From: Chara braunii
Taxonomy: Eukaryota > Streptophyta > Charophyceae > Charales > Characeae
Length of the DNA stretch: 29,818 nt
NCBI GenBank assembly: GCA_003427395.1
Contig: BFEA01000190.1
Location: forward strand, 76,460 to 106,277
Direction of reading: 5' to 3'
The translations under genes were made by a program, and so were the position numbers. The notes beneath the pieces were generated by a model that had not been told where the DNA came from, did not search any database, and was given only the letters and a program-made list of their open reading frames with translations. This document shows, in pieces, positions 9,970 through 19,372 of this stretch (the stretch's first letter is position 1; each line of letters begins with the position of its first letter).

Positions 9970-10021
9970 GTACTTCCCAGTAAACAGCAAACTCTGTACT
10001 TCCCAGTAAACAGCAAACTCG
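9970..10021 (+). repeat. Perfect 26-bp tandem duplication
   Basis: GTACTTCCCAGTAAACAGCA plus six further bases is repeated head-to-tail (9970-9995 and 9996-10021) with only the last base differing. It is a recent replication-slippage type event in otherwise unassigned DNA. Confidence 0.85.
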
Positions 10022-11285
10022 GGGATTCATGTTTGCTAAGGTCGTCAGAACCTGGCTTAAAGCGTCTATCAGGCGAGTAAGGCATGAGAGGGAGTGGCTC
10101 TCGCATCAGAACAGTCGCAGGTATAAGCGTTAGTAGGGACAACGGTAGTTGCTGACTGACAGTTTTAGGTGTGTGGTGGCATCGTGAGTTTCAGGCATGC
10201 AGAAATTTTGCACCTGACGCTGATGTAATGTCACTAAGCTCGTTACTGCTGACTCTATTTACCACACTCCAAAACATTGCTGCAAAAAAAAAAAAAAACA
10301 CCTAATGTTGACACCGATATTCAGGTCAGAGGTATGATAGGAAATACTTGTTGATTGCACAATGAATCTTTCCTCCCCTTTGAGCAGTGAGGTGGTTGTT
10401 GGCGGGTACAAAGGTCATTGCCCTCCGAACCACTAACTGTTGTCAGATGCTCTCTAACCTTGTCGCCGCCCTATCTGGAGAATGCAACTGCTGTGGCTTT
10501 TTAATTACCGTCTCCAACTACTGAGTCTCCAACTATTACAGCTAAGGGTTGAGGTTCTTACTTCTTACTTTGAAGTACTGATACCAGAATCTTACGGAAA
10601 AACTTTAAAACACAAGGGTTGGTCTCAAGTAATCACGACTACTGGGAGTCTAACTACTATTGTTGTGATTATCGTGGGGAGGGGGGGTTCAGTTATTACA
10701 GTCATTGCTGAAGAGTTGCAATGAGAAATAAGCCTTTAAAACTGAACAGGTACGACCGTTGTTGGGTATCAACCCGCTGATGTGTTGGATCGCTGATACA
10801 AGTTTCTCGTGTCAGACTAAGAGCAGCTATTGTGCCTATACTGTGCACGTTGAATTCACCATGCATCGTCATTAAGCCTTGCTTACTGCTGCACCCTACT
10901 GATAAGTGATGTTGCGCTTACACCCTGGCTTAGATTAAATAAAGAGACTGTGCATGGGATTGACTGAGAACAACCTGGAAAGTTAATCAACTAAGTAAGA
11001 TATATGACTAATGTTTTTTGTGATTAGGACAAGCGAACGATGAAAAAATTTCATGAACGAACCCTTGCTTTGAATTGGCTGAATGCGTTGTGAACATGAC
11101 ATGCTTGTTGACAATGCTTTGACTTTTTTCTCAAGCTCTGTTTGTCTTCTACATCATAGGACAATCTGTTAGTGTTCGCCTTATGCTTGAGCGATAAGCA
11201 GGTACATGTATATTTTTTTTGTTTTCGTCATGTTTCTTCATGTATGATTGTTTTTGTAGGACTTTGGCTAGCCTCTGAGTTAGTA
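10022..11285. other. Unassigned DNA with a 15-A run
   Basis: No recognisable gene or element. A run of 15 A lies at 10284-10298. Motifs such as TCTCCAACTA repeat near 10510-10540. Composition is A/T-rich and stop-rich in all frames. Confidence 0.4.
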
Positions 11286-11585
11286 GAAGTTCTGGGAGCC
11301 TCTTTTCCTTAGGGGAGATGCTGCCAAAATTTGTGCTAAATACTCAAAGTTAGTCAAGTTTCAGAGATGTCATCTAGGATGGGATATAATTTAGTCTTTG
11401 GGGTCAGTAGGAATTTTGGAAGCCTCCCTTTCTAAAGGAAGTACTTCCGAAATTTCTACCAAAACCAAAAAGTTAGTTATTTGTAGGTATTTTCAGAGTC
11501 ATAAGTTCTTTTTTTGAGATTTAGTATAGTAAATATTCTTCGAGCATACTTCCCTAAAGAAAGTGCTGCCGAAATTTTCGGGATT
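11286..11585 (+). repeat. Degenerate triplication with about 121-bp period
   Basis: The phrase CTAAAGGAAGTACTTCCGAA followed by ATTT occurs in altered form three times (near 11305, 11434 and 11555). It is preceded each time by a TTTTGGAAGCCTCC-like segment. The first two units share AAAGTTAGT and start about 121 bases apart (11286, 11407); the third starts near 11529 and is partial. This is a plus-strand tandem array of uncertain origin. Confidence 0.5.
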
Positions 11586-12550
11586 TTCACATTGTTACCG
11601 AATGCTACTATTAAGTAGCTTAGAGTGCGATACGGGGTTGAACTCCGTTAACTCAACAGGCGATACCTGCCTTGATCTTTATGACGCAGGTCATTGCTAC
11701 CTGCGAGTGTTCTTCGAAGTCTTAAGCTTCATCAACTTCTGCTATCAGAGTGATAGTAGGTCGGTTTACGACTCAACTCCTACCCACCAGGATATCCACG
11801 CGCAAATGTGTATAACCCCGTAGGCGAAAGGTATTTCCGTGTGAATAAAGTTCCTATTCTCTAAACCTATTTTGAATGGTCAGGCAAAAGTTGTATGAAT
11901 CGGAACTGGCGGATATGCCTTTGTTCAGTGGGGGGTCGGAAAAGGGTGGGACATGAACCTGGGAGAAAAAGAGGTTGACCATGTTTTGTGACATCTGTGT
12001 GTGAATTTTTATTGGGTTTCATGTGCGTGCATGTATGTATGGGAGCGAGAGCTCGCTCCTGGATTGAAAGTGATATGGATGAATGAGTACAAGGTGTGAG
12101 TAACAAGGTTCAACTATGGATGTGAGAATGACTCTTCCTGATTTTCTCCAATACTCCTCTTTTTTTTTTTTTTTTTTTTTACTCTTGTGTCACGCATCTA
12201 GCAAGCAGGTAGGAGTAATTGAGCTCAAGAATTAACGCTCGATCCTCTATCGGACTTAGACTTAGTTTGGGTATGACGAATTGCTAGCCAACCCGTGACT
12301 ACCCTTATTTTCTTTCCTCAGGGGAGGGACCAGCGAATCCCGTCTCAAAGGGGTTTTGCTTTTTAAATTATTAGTCGGACGTTGGTCCTGAGCCTGAAAT
12401 TCGAGGTCCTTGTCTAGGACATCCCAGACTTCGGTCAAGCGCAAAAGGGTTTTCCCCTTGAGTCGGACCTACGCCTCTTGCTTATCGTCACTCACCACCT
12501 AAAAGACAAGGGGCGCCGTAAGCGCCGCACGACTTATTCTTCAACCGTGC
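11586..12550. other. Unassigned DNA with a 21-T run
   Basis: No gene recognised. A run of 21 T (12160-12180) could be the reversed tail of a retroposon, but no tail motif follows it. TCGGACTTAG near 12250 echoes the core of the 7781-8060 repeats. Confidence 0.35.
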
Positions 12551-12582
12551 AATATCGTGAAGGAGAAACCCTTCACGATATT
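12551..12582. other. Perfect 13-bp hairpin
   Basis: AATATCGTGAAGG (12551-12563) and CCTTCACGATATT (12570-12582) flank the 6-base loop AGAAAC. It lies about 310 bases upstream of the LINE A 5' region. It may be a small fold-back insertion; role unknown. Confidence 0.7.
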
Positions 12583-12894
12583 TAGCTTTTGACACTTAAA
12601 TGTCGTACGTAACCCCGAAACCAATGAAAGGTTGCGCGGATGTGGGTAATGCATGAAGCGTCGTCATGACAGAAGATCAAGTAAGTACACATAATTGAGC
12701 ATTCTGTTTCCCTTAGCGCCTGCATTCTTTTTATGCAACTCTGCGCGGGCCTCACGCAAACACATTGGTCTTCTGAGTTATGGGTCATGATAAATGAAAA
12801 AGAGACTAGGCTTATTTGTTTGTTCAAATTGGTTTTCTGCGTATCGCGTGGTTGAGTTAGGATGTCATGTCGACCAACGTTGAATCACACGTGG

Positions 12895-13339
12895 GAGATC
12901 AGCGCCTCAGCGTGACAGTTCGTGTACGGGTCCGAGCTAGGCGTGGACCGCGCGCTTGGCGGGGATACGCCCACCCAAGGGATGGTGACAACTCCCGTTG
13001 GTGGAGGTAAGTTGTACCTCGCGAGACCCTGTCCTGTCGTTGGGACTCGATGGAGGTATAGCTGGCGCACTTGGTCGGAGCGGCTCCACCGCTTTCCTTT
13101 TCGTGAAGCGACATGTAAATTCTGCCAATCCTGCGTGACGCGGCCGGGAAGGTTCCCCCGGCAGGGACCGTGTGCTCGACAACGCCCTTGTCCAAGTGTC
13201 AGAGGAAATTTTGTCTCAGGTGGTGGTAGGTCCAGGTGTTTCGGCCATCTTTTTGACCAATCTGCATCCCAGCATGCCCAGATCATGCAACCTGATGTCC
13301 AACCCATTCTTTTGTTGTGTAAGTATTGACTGGGCAGTT
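12895..13339 (+). mobile_element. LINE A 5' region
   Basis: Related to 3541-3985 through ordered shared blocks (GATCAGCGCC, GGATACGCCC, GGTGACAAC, CCTGTCGT, GCTGGCGCAC, GGCCGGGAAGG, GTGCTCGACA). The hairpin at about 13148-13168 (GGTTCCC / GGGACC) sits where the other copy has GGCCCTCG / CGAGGGCC, so pairing seems kept while bases changed. It leads into the endonuclease frame with no ORF1 between, so either ORF1 was lost here or the two copies differ in organisation. Confidence 0.5.
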
Positions 13340-14255
13340 ATGGATGAATCAGATGCCCCGGAAGGTGCATGGGAAACAAACCCCCTTCAGCAGGAATCCA
13401 ATCTGCCTCCGGTCCTTTGCCATTCGATGGGCAGACTCAGAATAACCACGAGAAATGTAAGAGGGTTGAAGATAAGTGTTGGGCGTCGAAAGGGAAAAAA
13501 ACTCAAAGCCTGGATACATCAAGAGAGATTAAATGTGGTCATGCTTCAGGAGACGAAGATGTCAGAACTCAAGCTCACACAACTTAGTGATTGGTCGGAT
13601 GGACCTTAACTTCGGTCCCCTGCTAGGGGAACAAAGAGGGGTGTTGCCATCCTGGTGCATAAACATGTGGAAGCCCAACTTGTAGATTTTAACAGTGATG
13701 TATGGGGCCGTTGGTGTTGGGTAAGGCTGTGTATTGGAGGAGAGGAATGGGTGTTTGCCACGATTTATGTTCCGATGAACCTAGCGGCCGGTCAGTTTTT
13801 TTCGACACACTCCCTAATGTCATCTCGAGCAGTGAACGCCTGGTGATTGGTGGGGATTGGAACACAACATGCTGTCCAGGGCTGGATTTAGAGGCCCCGG
13901 AAGGCATGACTGCTGACAGAGTCAAGTTGTTAAGGTGGATGAAACATTGAAAACTCAGAGATGTATATAGAGAACTCTACCCGACTGACACAGGTTGCAC
14001 ATGGTTCGGCCAAACCCCCAGACTTGTGAGGGCCAGAAGGAGAATTGACTTCTTCTTGGTGTCAGAGGAGGTGAGGAGCTGTGTTCTAAGCATGGAGACA
14101 CAAAATACCCCGCTTTCTGACCACAAGCCGGTGGTGATGAAATGCGCTATAGCAGCGATGGGAGACAGAGGGCCAGACTGTTTTCGGTTAAATACGGCGC
14201 TGCTCTCAGATAAGGGGATAATTTCATGGGTGGAAGGCTTCTGGTTTGACTAGAA
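13340..14255 (+). pseudogene. LINE A ORF2: apurinic-like endonuclease domain, broken
   Basis: Endonuclease/exonuclease/phosphatase fold that would nick target DNA for target-primed reverse transcription. From the ATG at 13340 the frame reads through TTRNVRGL (first strand) and VMLQETKM (metal-binding Glu, about 13545-13560). It meets an in-frame TAA at 13607-13609, then continues with GVAILVHKHV and FATIYVPMN. A frameshift near 13805-13840 moves to the frame holding GGDWNT (GDFN-type motif, about 13851) and, after a TGA at 13948, RIDFFLV and LSDHKPVV (catalytic SDH, about 14116). Most catalytic motifs are visible, but at least two stops and one frameshift make it non-functional. Confidence 0.75.
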
Positions 14256-15040
14256 TGCAGCAAGGACTTTGTTCACCACCTTGGCAGAATGGATCGATGC
14301 AGGGTTTCGTATCATCTCACTTAAGTTGGACTCCTTCTCAAGAGTTGTCGCCTTCTTCGGAACAAGGAGGCAATTAGGTTACAAGAAAGAGTGAATGAAG
14401 CGGAGCAGAGACTGGGGGTAAACCCGGTCTCAGATCTGTTCTGGGCAGAAGAAAGACAGGCGAGGCTCCGAGAATGAGAGGAATACCAGGTCGGGCAACA
14501 GGAATGGAGGACAAAGATTTTGGAGATGAAAGGGATTGTTTCGGTAGACAGACTGTTCAAGGAGGCAAGTAACCTACTTCCACGACATTATGACCACAAG
14601 AAGACCCCTCGATGACCTTGATAATGACATGGCAGCTGAGTCAACAGTCTAGGTCAATATGGAATGTAGACTACCGGAGGAAGGGAGACTCTTGTTGGAC
14701 CCGCCTGTTACAGAAGAGCTCACAACCACCCTCAGGAGTATGGCCAGGGGCAAGGCACCGGACGATGATGGGCTTCCAGTGAAGTTTTCTAGCGCATGCT
14801 GGGATATCTTGGTGAAGGACTTGGTCGAAATGTTCAATGAGATCAGAGAAGGCGGAAGGCTTTAAACTACTATGACAAGGGGCACCATTTCTCTCTTGTT
14901 CAAAAAAGGAGATCGGAGTGATATCAAGAACTGACGGCCCATTTCATTACTCAATGTAGTCTATAAACTGCTTGCCAAGCTGCTGGCGATCAGACTTGGG
15001 GACTACTTAACTGGGCTAGTGGCATGAGACCAGGGAACTG
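14256..15040 (+). pseudogene. LINE A ORF2: linker and N-terminal reverse transcriptase, broken
   Basis: Continues the LINE ORF2 in the same frame as the endonuclease end, with several stops between 14256 and 14650. From 14659 it reads a typical L1 fingers region: VTEELTTTLRSMARGKAPDD (about 14707-14766) then DGLPVKF. ISLLFKKGDRSD and RPISLLNVVYKLLAKLLA (about 14890-14985) follow, with a TGA inside the NWRPI motif. The frame is cut at 15041 by a fold-back element; the LINE resumes after 15364 with VFVRGRSIFKNVIIAFEAL. Confidence 0.7.
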
Positions 15041-15364
15041 CCATTTCGTCAAAATGAACATCTTTTAGTTTTTGACCGAAATTGAAACCGAGTTTTTTAG
15101 CCGAAAACTCGTCAAAATTTGTTGTTCCTGAGGGTCCAAACGCTGGACCCCCAGGCTGTACATGGACCTAGCTTGAGACCACGCACCTCCAGGCAGTCCT
15201 GCCTGGAGGTGCCTGGTCTCAAGCAAGGTCCATGTACAGCCAGGGGGTCCAGCGTTTGTAAAACGCTGGACCCTCAGGAACAACAAATTTTGACGAGTTT
15301 TCGGCCAAAAAACTCGGTTTCAATTTCGTTCAAAAAATAAAAAATGTCCATTTTGACGAAATGG
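15041..15364. mobile_element. 324-bp fold-back (palindromic) element inserted in the LINE A reverse transcriptase
   Basis: The element begins CCATTTCGTCAAAATGAACA and ends with the near-complement TGTCCATTTTGACGAAATGG. The arms stay complementary almost throughout, meeting at CAGGCAG-TC-CTGCCTG (15190-15205). Both strands therefore carry nearly the same short frame. It has no transposase and no obvious target duplication. The LINE reading DQGT before and VFVRGR after shows it inserted into an existing LINE. It fits a fold-back or MITE-type non-autonomous DNA element and would give a long hairpin RNA. Confidence 0.85.
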
Positions 15365-16592
15365 TCGTTAGGGAGTCTTTGTACGAGGTAGATCTATATT
15401 CAAGAACGTTATCATAGCTTTCGAAGCCTTGAAACTCATCGAAAGGGAGGGCAGAAATGTGGTAGTCCTCCTACTGGACCTCGAAAAGGCATACGACAGG
15501 GTAAATTGGACTTTTGTGGTAACTACTTTGCGGTTTCTTGGCTTCGGGGACTCCTTTTGCAGATGGGTAAAGGCGATGTATGGGCATGCATCTGCTGCAG
15601 TGAATGTGAATGGTGAAATCTCTAAGGAGTTTGCCTTAACAAGATCACTGCGCCAAGGTTGCTCTTTGCCACCCCTTCTCTTTGTGCTTCATCTCGAGCC
15701 TCTCCTATGTAACATACGTAAACATCCGGAGATTGAAGGCCTTGCTGCAAGCGGAGGTGAAAAAACTCGTGTCAAAGCCTTGACGGATGATTTGTTTGTC
15801 CTATCCGCCAATCAGATTCACTCATTGGAAGCACTGAAGGGATGCCTAACAGACTCCGCCAAGTTGTCCGAAGCTGTGGTAAACTGGAGGAAGTCAACCT
15901 TCTTTTTGCCAAGACCCCTCACATTAGCAGTCCAATAGGGGATGGAGAGAGTACAGGTAGACCAAGCGGAACGTTTCCTTGGTATTCAAGTAGCCCTGAG
16001 GGACTGTTCGGCGTCACAAGAGTTGATTCTCCAAGAGAAGGTATGCAAGAGAATCAAAAGTTGGGGGTCTGCATTTCACCTATCGCTTGTGGGCAAAATG
16101 TTAGCTGTCATGGCGTCCGGGTTCGCCCTCCTTTGGTATGTAGCAACAGTCCGAAAGTTTTGAACCCCAATGCTTAAGGTGATAAAAGGGGCCGCCCGAA
16201 GATTTATTTGGAAGCCGGATGGGAATGTGGAGAAGGGGTATGTAAGTAAAGTGGCGTGGGACAAGCTGTGTAGACCACACAATGAGAGAGGATTGGCGTT
16301 GATTGACCCGGCAACACAGAACACGACACTCTTAGCCAAATGGGTGGTGAGGGTGGCTGAAGTAGAAGCAGATACTGATTGGGTCCTGCTGGCGGAAACC
16401 CTTTTGGCAAAAGAATGGGGCTTTTCCCGCCCGTGGGACGTCTGGGTCGCCTTGATGACGGACACATATGCAAGGAAGCGGCCAAAGTCCCGTCTTTGGA
16501 ATGACATTCTACAAGCATGGCGAAAATACAGACCCTCTCCGAGTCTTGCGCCGAAATCCAAAGTGGAAATCAAACGCCAACATCTTTTTTAG
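15365..16592 (+). pseudogene. LINE A ORF2: reverse transcriptase core and thumb, broken, LTDD active site
   Basis: Palm motif A is DLEKAYDRVNW (about 15478-15510) and motif B is SLRQGCSLPPLLF (about 15645-15683). Motif C, normally (Y/F)ADD, reads LTDD (15780-15791): both aspartates remain but the aromatic and Ala are changed. In-frame stops follow at 15936, 16161 and 16590 in one continuous frame. The thumb region RFLGIQV and the conserved GAARRFIWKPDG, KVAWDKLC and RGLALIDPATQN are clear. LINE B and LINE C align over the same motifs (GGLGVIDP, GGLGILDP). Without the insertion it would be a standard L1-type reverse transcriptase. Confidence 0.8.
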
Positions 16593-17895
16593 AACAATCG
16601 AATCAGGGGGCCAAAAGACACTTGGTTCTCATTGGAGAGAAGACCTGGCAACTTTGGACAAAGCTGGATACAAAAAGGTATCTGCATGATCGGGGATTTG
16701 TGGGATGACAATAGTAATTTGGGGAAATCTCCTGCACAAGTGAGGGAGAATTTGGGGCCCCTGCCAAGTCAGGAGTATCGGCTGGCCCAACTTTTACAGG
16801 CGATCCCAAAAGAATGGAAGCAGTTGCTGGACCAGGAGGCATCGATCCACCAGGCACTTGGTTTTTGTTTGACTCTGACGAGTCGGATCATTTTTGCAAA
16901 CTGGAGAGTTTGACAGAGGACCAGTCTGGGAAGTGTTGGCTTGAAACATACAAACATGTGCTCCTGAATCTCCCTACGTTGGAAAGAGCTGCGATGCGGA
17001 TTCAGTATGGGCCGGCATGCTTGAAAGAGATTCGGGTTAGACTCAAGCCTCCAAAGAAGGAAGGTTTCCCACCAATACCTGTTCTGATGGGAAACGGGAT
17101 CGGGTTGGAGGAGTTGAAGATTGACTGGGAGGCTTGGGCCTGGCAGATAGGGGACTCGGTGGTCATGGGCGTAAATCACCTGGATGCCAGCTTGATCCTT
17201 CAAAGGAGAACAGACTCAGTATCAGTTTGCGAGAAGGTAGGTAGCCGGTGGGCACGACAAATCCCCAACCTAGATCCACCCTCGCAACCGGAGTTTTCTA
17301 GACTATGGGCGCAACTCCAAGCCATTCCGTCACAAAAGCTAGCATCTCTACTGTGGCTACAATCACACTTGGCGGTTCCCACCTCTCAATGGTTGGCAGA
17401 TAAAGGGATGGACGTAGATGTAACATGTGATAGATGCAAAGAGGCGCCAGAGACGATGCAACATCTTTGGTGGGAGTGCCTAAGGTCACGAAAATGGTGG
17501 AGGTGGTGGGACTATCATTTGAAAAGGTTTGCAGGAAGGATGAATCTGACTGGGCAGAGGTGGTTGCCGGTTGTCTGCCACAGATGTACAAAAGTACTGA
17601 GGGTTTGGGTTACGTAGCCCAGGTGGGCAGGGCAATCATGTTCTGGGTTATCTGGGCTGACAGAAACAATCTCACGTTCCAGGGGGAGAGTCCGCCAGAA
17701 AAACATGCGGAAGAACTTTTCAAAAGCCTCCTTGCCATAGCTATCAGAGCGGACTGGTTGCGCAAGACGTCCCATTCAGATCACAACAGGGGTGTGACAT
17801 GGTTCCAACGAACTTGGGGCCTGGGGTTGGCCCACGTGTCCTCAGAAGGGAAGTTGGTATTGGGAAGATGGATTGAGAAGCAGTACGGAAGGTAG
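16593..17895 (+). pseudogene. LINE A ORF2: C-terminus with zf-RVT zinc finger, frameshifted
   Basis: The 16632 frame (SWIQKGICMIGDLWDD) matches WVQKGIYKVGGIWD of LINE B. Near 16840 the reading moves to another frame that runs to 17617. That frame contains the plant zf-RVT domain: SLLWLQSHLAVPTSQWL, then C-X2-C-X8-H-X4-C (CDRC...HLWWEC, about 17428-17480). Another shift at about 17525-17560 restores the tail, VGRAIMFWVIWADRNNLTFQ, ending in TAG at 17893. The zinc finger is a common C-terminal domain of plant non-LTR elements, thought to bind nucleic acid. Two shifts make this a remnant. Confidence 0.75.
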
Positions 17896-18110
17896 GAATA
17901 GGATGATGAACCAGGTGCACTCGGTTCCTGTGGGCAGTCATAGTAGACTGCGTAGGGGGAGTGGGAAGGAGAGTGCCAGGTCCTTAAAAAAAAGGAACAA
18001 GGTTCCTCCCGCCCACATTGGGCCGGGTACCAGACCGGTTAGTAGGTTTGTGCATTGTTTAGGATAGGCTAGGTAGGATTATAGGGTTGGGTAGGATACA
18101 AGAGTGACAG
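17896..18110 (+). mobile_element. LINE A 3' untranslated region, end not defined
   Basis: Follows the ORF2 stop. It contains a hairpin around eight A (AGGTCCTT..AAGGAACAAGGTTCCT, about 17978-18008) but no long poly(A) tail, so the true 3' end was lost or lies near 18110. It does not share the GGGACGCTGGACCC tail motif of LINE C, suggesting a different LINE subfamily. Confidence 0.4.
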
Positions 18111-18270
18111 TTAGTCTTGAACAAGTGCGTGGACCTAAGTAAGGTTTTGTTGTTAACAATGACCAGCAATAAGTAGATCTGTGAGAATTGATTCGTGTAA
18201 CTCCGGGTTGAATTGTGAGGTCCCCAGCCTCGTATTTTTCAACTTGAAATATGATATAGTGAGTTAATAT

Positions 18271-18290
18271 TATATATATATATATATATA
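18271..18290. repeat. (TA)10 microsatellite
   Basis: Twenty bases of alternating TA followed by a T-run. Likely variable in length. Confidence 0.9.
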
Positions 18291-18387
18291 TTTTTAACAT
18301 GCTTCATTATATATTGAGCAAAAGGAGGCCGGGAATCCCTCCACATCTCAACCCGGAAAACTGGGGCCATTACCCAGATTAGGCTTG

Positions 18388-18412
18388 TACTGGAAACCGG
18401 GTCCAGTGTCCC
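18388..18412 (-). repeat. LINE 3' tail motif copy
   Basis: On the minus strand reads GGGACACTGGACCCGGTTTCC then AG, matching the opening of the tail motif at 4426 and 19263. The flanking minus strand includes GGCCCCAGTTTTCC, a further echo. It is probably a fragment of another tail; no poly(A) was seen next to it. Confidence 0.5.
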
Positions 18413-18599
18413 TTTCTCCTATCTAGCTGCATGCTATACTTGAACAAAGACAAAAGTAAATGAAGAAAAAAGGAATAGCAATAAAGGACCTACCAACCTG
18501 CCCTTAGTACTGCCAATCATCCTCCCCAGTTGCAGTAACGAAAAAAGAGGCAGAAATGTAATGGAAGAAGTGGGACCCCTGCGGAGTGTCCCGACCTGC

Positions 18600-18737
18600 A
18601 ATTTTCGTAAACCTACGTCTATTTTCCTCTGCCTAACTTTTCCTTCTTCTCTCTCTTTCTGCTTGTCCTCGCCGTAAACCCTAAACCCTACTGCTGTTAC
18701 TCCCTTTTCCCTTAACTTCCAACGCCTCATCCTTGCC
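18600..18737 (+). promoter_or_regulatory. Pyrimidine-rich leader with double telo-box
   Basis: TAAACCCTAAACCCTA at 18675-18690 is two units of the plant telomere repeat, known as a telo-box in plant promoters and leaders of ribosomal-protein and other growth genes. It is embedded in a strongly C/T-rich stretch (18610-18735). An ATG follows at 18738. This resembles the 5' leader of a housekeeping gene, but no known protein follows, so it may be a gene fragment or a chance telomeric insertion. Confidence 0.4.
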
Positions 18738-18878
18738 ATGACTCTCTTTCCTCTCAGAACTGAAAACCAGTTCCGCCAAATAGTGCTATATTTCCTAGAA
18801 AGAGTTCTTCCTCCATTACTACCAACCTGTGCATTGCCCTCCGACTCCGTCTTAACCTTAAAACCTAATCCCTTTTAA
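18738..18878 (+). CDS. Small ORF after the telo-box leader, 46 codons
   Basis: ATG at 18738-18740 to TAA at 18876-18878 gives a 46-residue peptide starting MTLFPLRTENQFRQIVLYFL, with a hydrophobic middle and a Pro-rich end. It is not recognised. Its only support is its place directly after a telo-box and pyrimidine-rich leader. It could be a first exon, an upstream ORF, or not coding at all. Confidence 0.2.
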   Translation: MTLFPLRTENQFRQIVLYFLERVLPPLLPTCALPSDSVLTLKPNPF

Positions 18879-19114
18879 CCTCTCTTTTCTTGATGACTCC
18901 TCTAGCAACTAAGCTTGTGACCACCCAGCATGTGTGTCAGGCTTTGGTCGTCGGGTATGTGCAGGTCTTGCAATATTCCTTCTGTGTCGTAATTGTGCTT
19001 GTCCCTCCACTGATTGTAGAGCCCTTAAGCTCCTTCCATTAACTGATTTTCAATCCCCCTCCTCTATTTAAAATCGAGGATATTTTCATGCAAGGTTGCC
19101 ACCGCTCCTTGCCC
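18879..19114. other. Unassigned DNA
   Basis: Short interval between the small ORF and the poly(T) that ends LINE C. Nothing is recognised. Confidence 0.4.
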
Positions 19115-19372
19115 TTTTTTTTTTTATAGAAAAAAAGCTCCATCTATTTGTGGGGATCAGCACCTGCTGGAAAGCGGGTCCAGTGTCCCTTAACATTTGG
19201 ACTGTTGGATGTAATGACAAAAAGTGACTGCTCAACTCGACCAACTATCATCTGCTCTGCCTCTGCTGGAAACCGGGTCCAGCGTCCCATTAACCCGAAC
19301 CTAGGCCATAGTTGGTACCTCTTCACCCTCCTGCCGAAGGGCGCCGAACATTTTCCATCCACCCTAGCACCG
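19115..19372 (-). mobile_element. LINE C 3' untranslated region with two tail motifs
   Basis: Read on the minus strand after the ORF2 end. It contains GGGACGCTGGACCCGGTTTCC (19289 downward) and then GGGACACTGGACCCGCTTTCC with CAGGTGCTG...AATAGATGGAGC (19190-19138), and ends in A-rich sequence (T-run 19115-19125 on the plus strand). The second motif matches 4426-4480 and 26681-26738. This ties that repeat family to the LINE 3' end. Two copies in one tail suggest duplication or nested insertion. Confidence 0.6.

Noticed and set aside
15065-15340. Two short ORFs of near-identical protein on opposite strands
   Set aside because: They are the two arms of the fold-back element, not genes.
18675-18690. 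Interstitial telomere array
   Set aside because: Only about two repeat units are present; a telo-box is a better reading.
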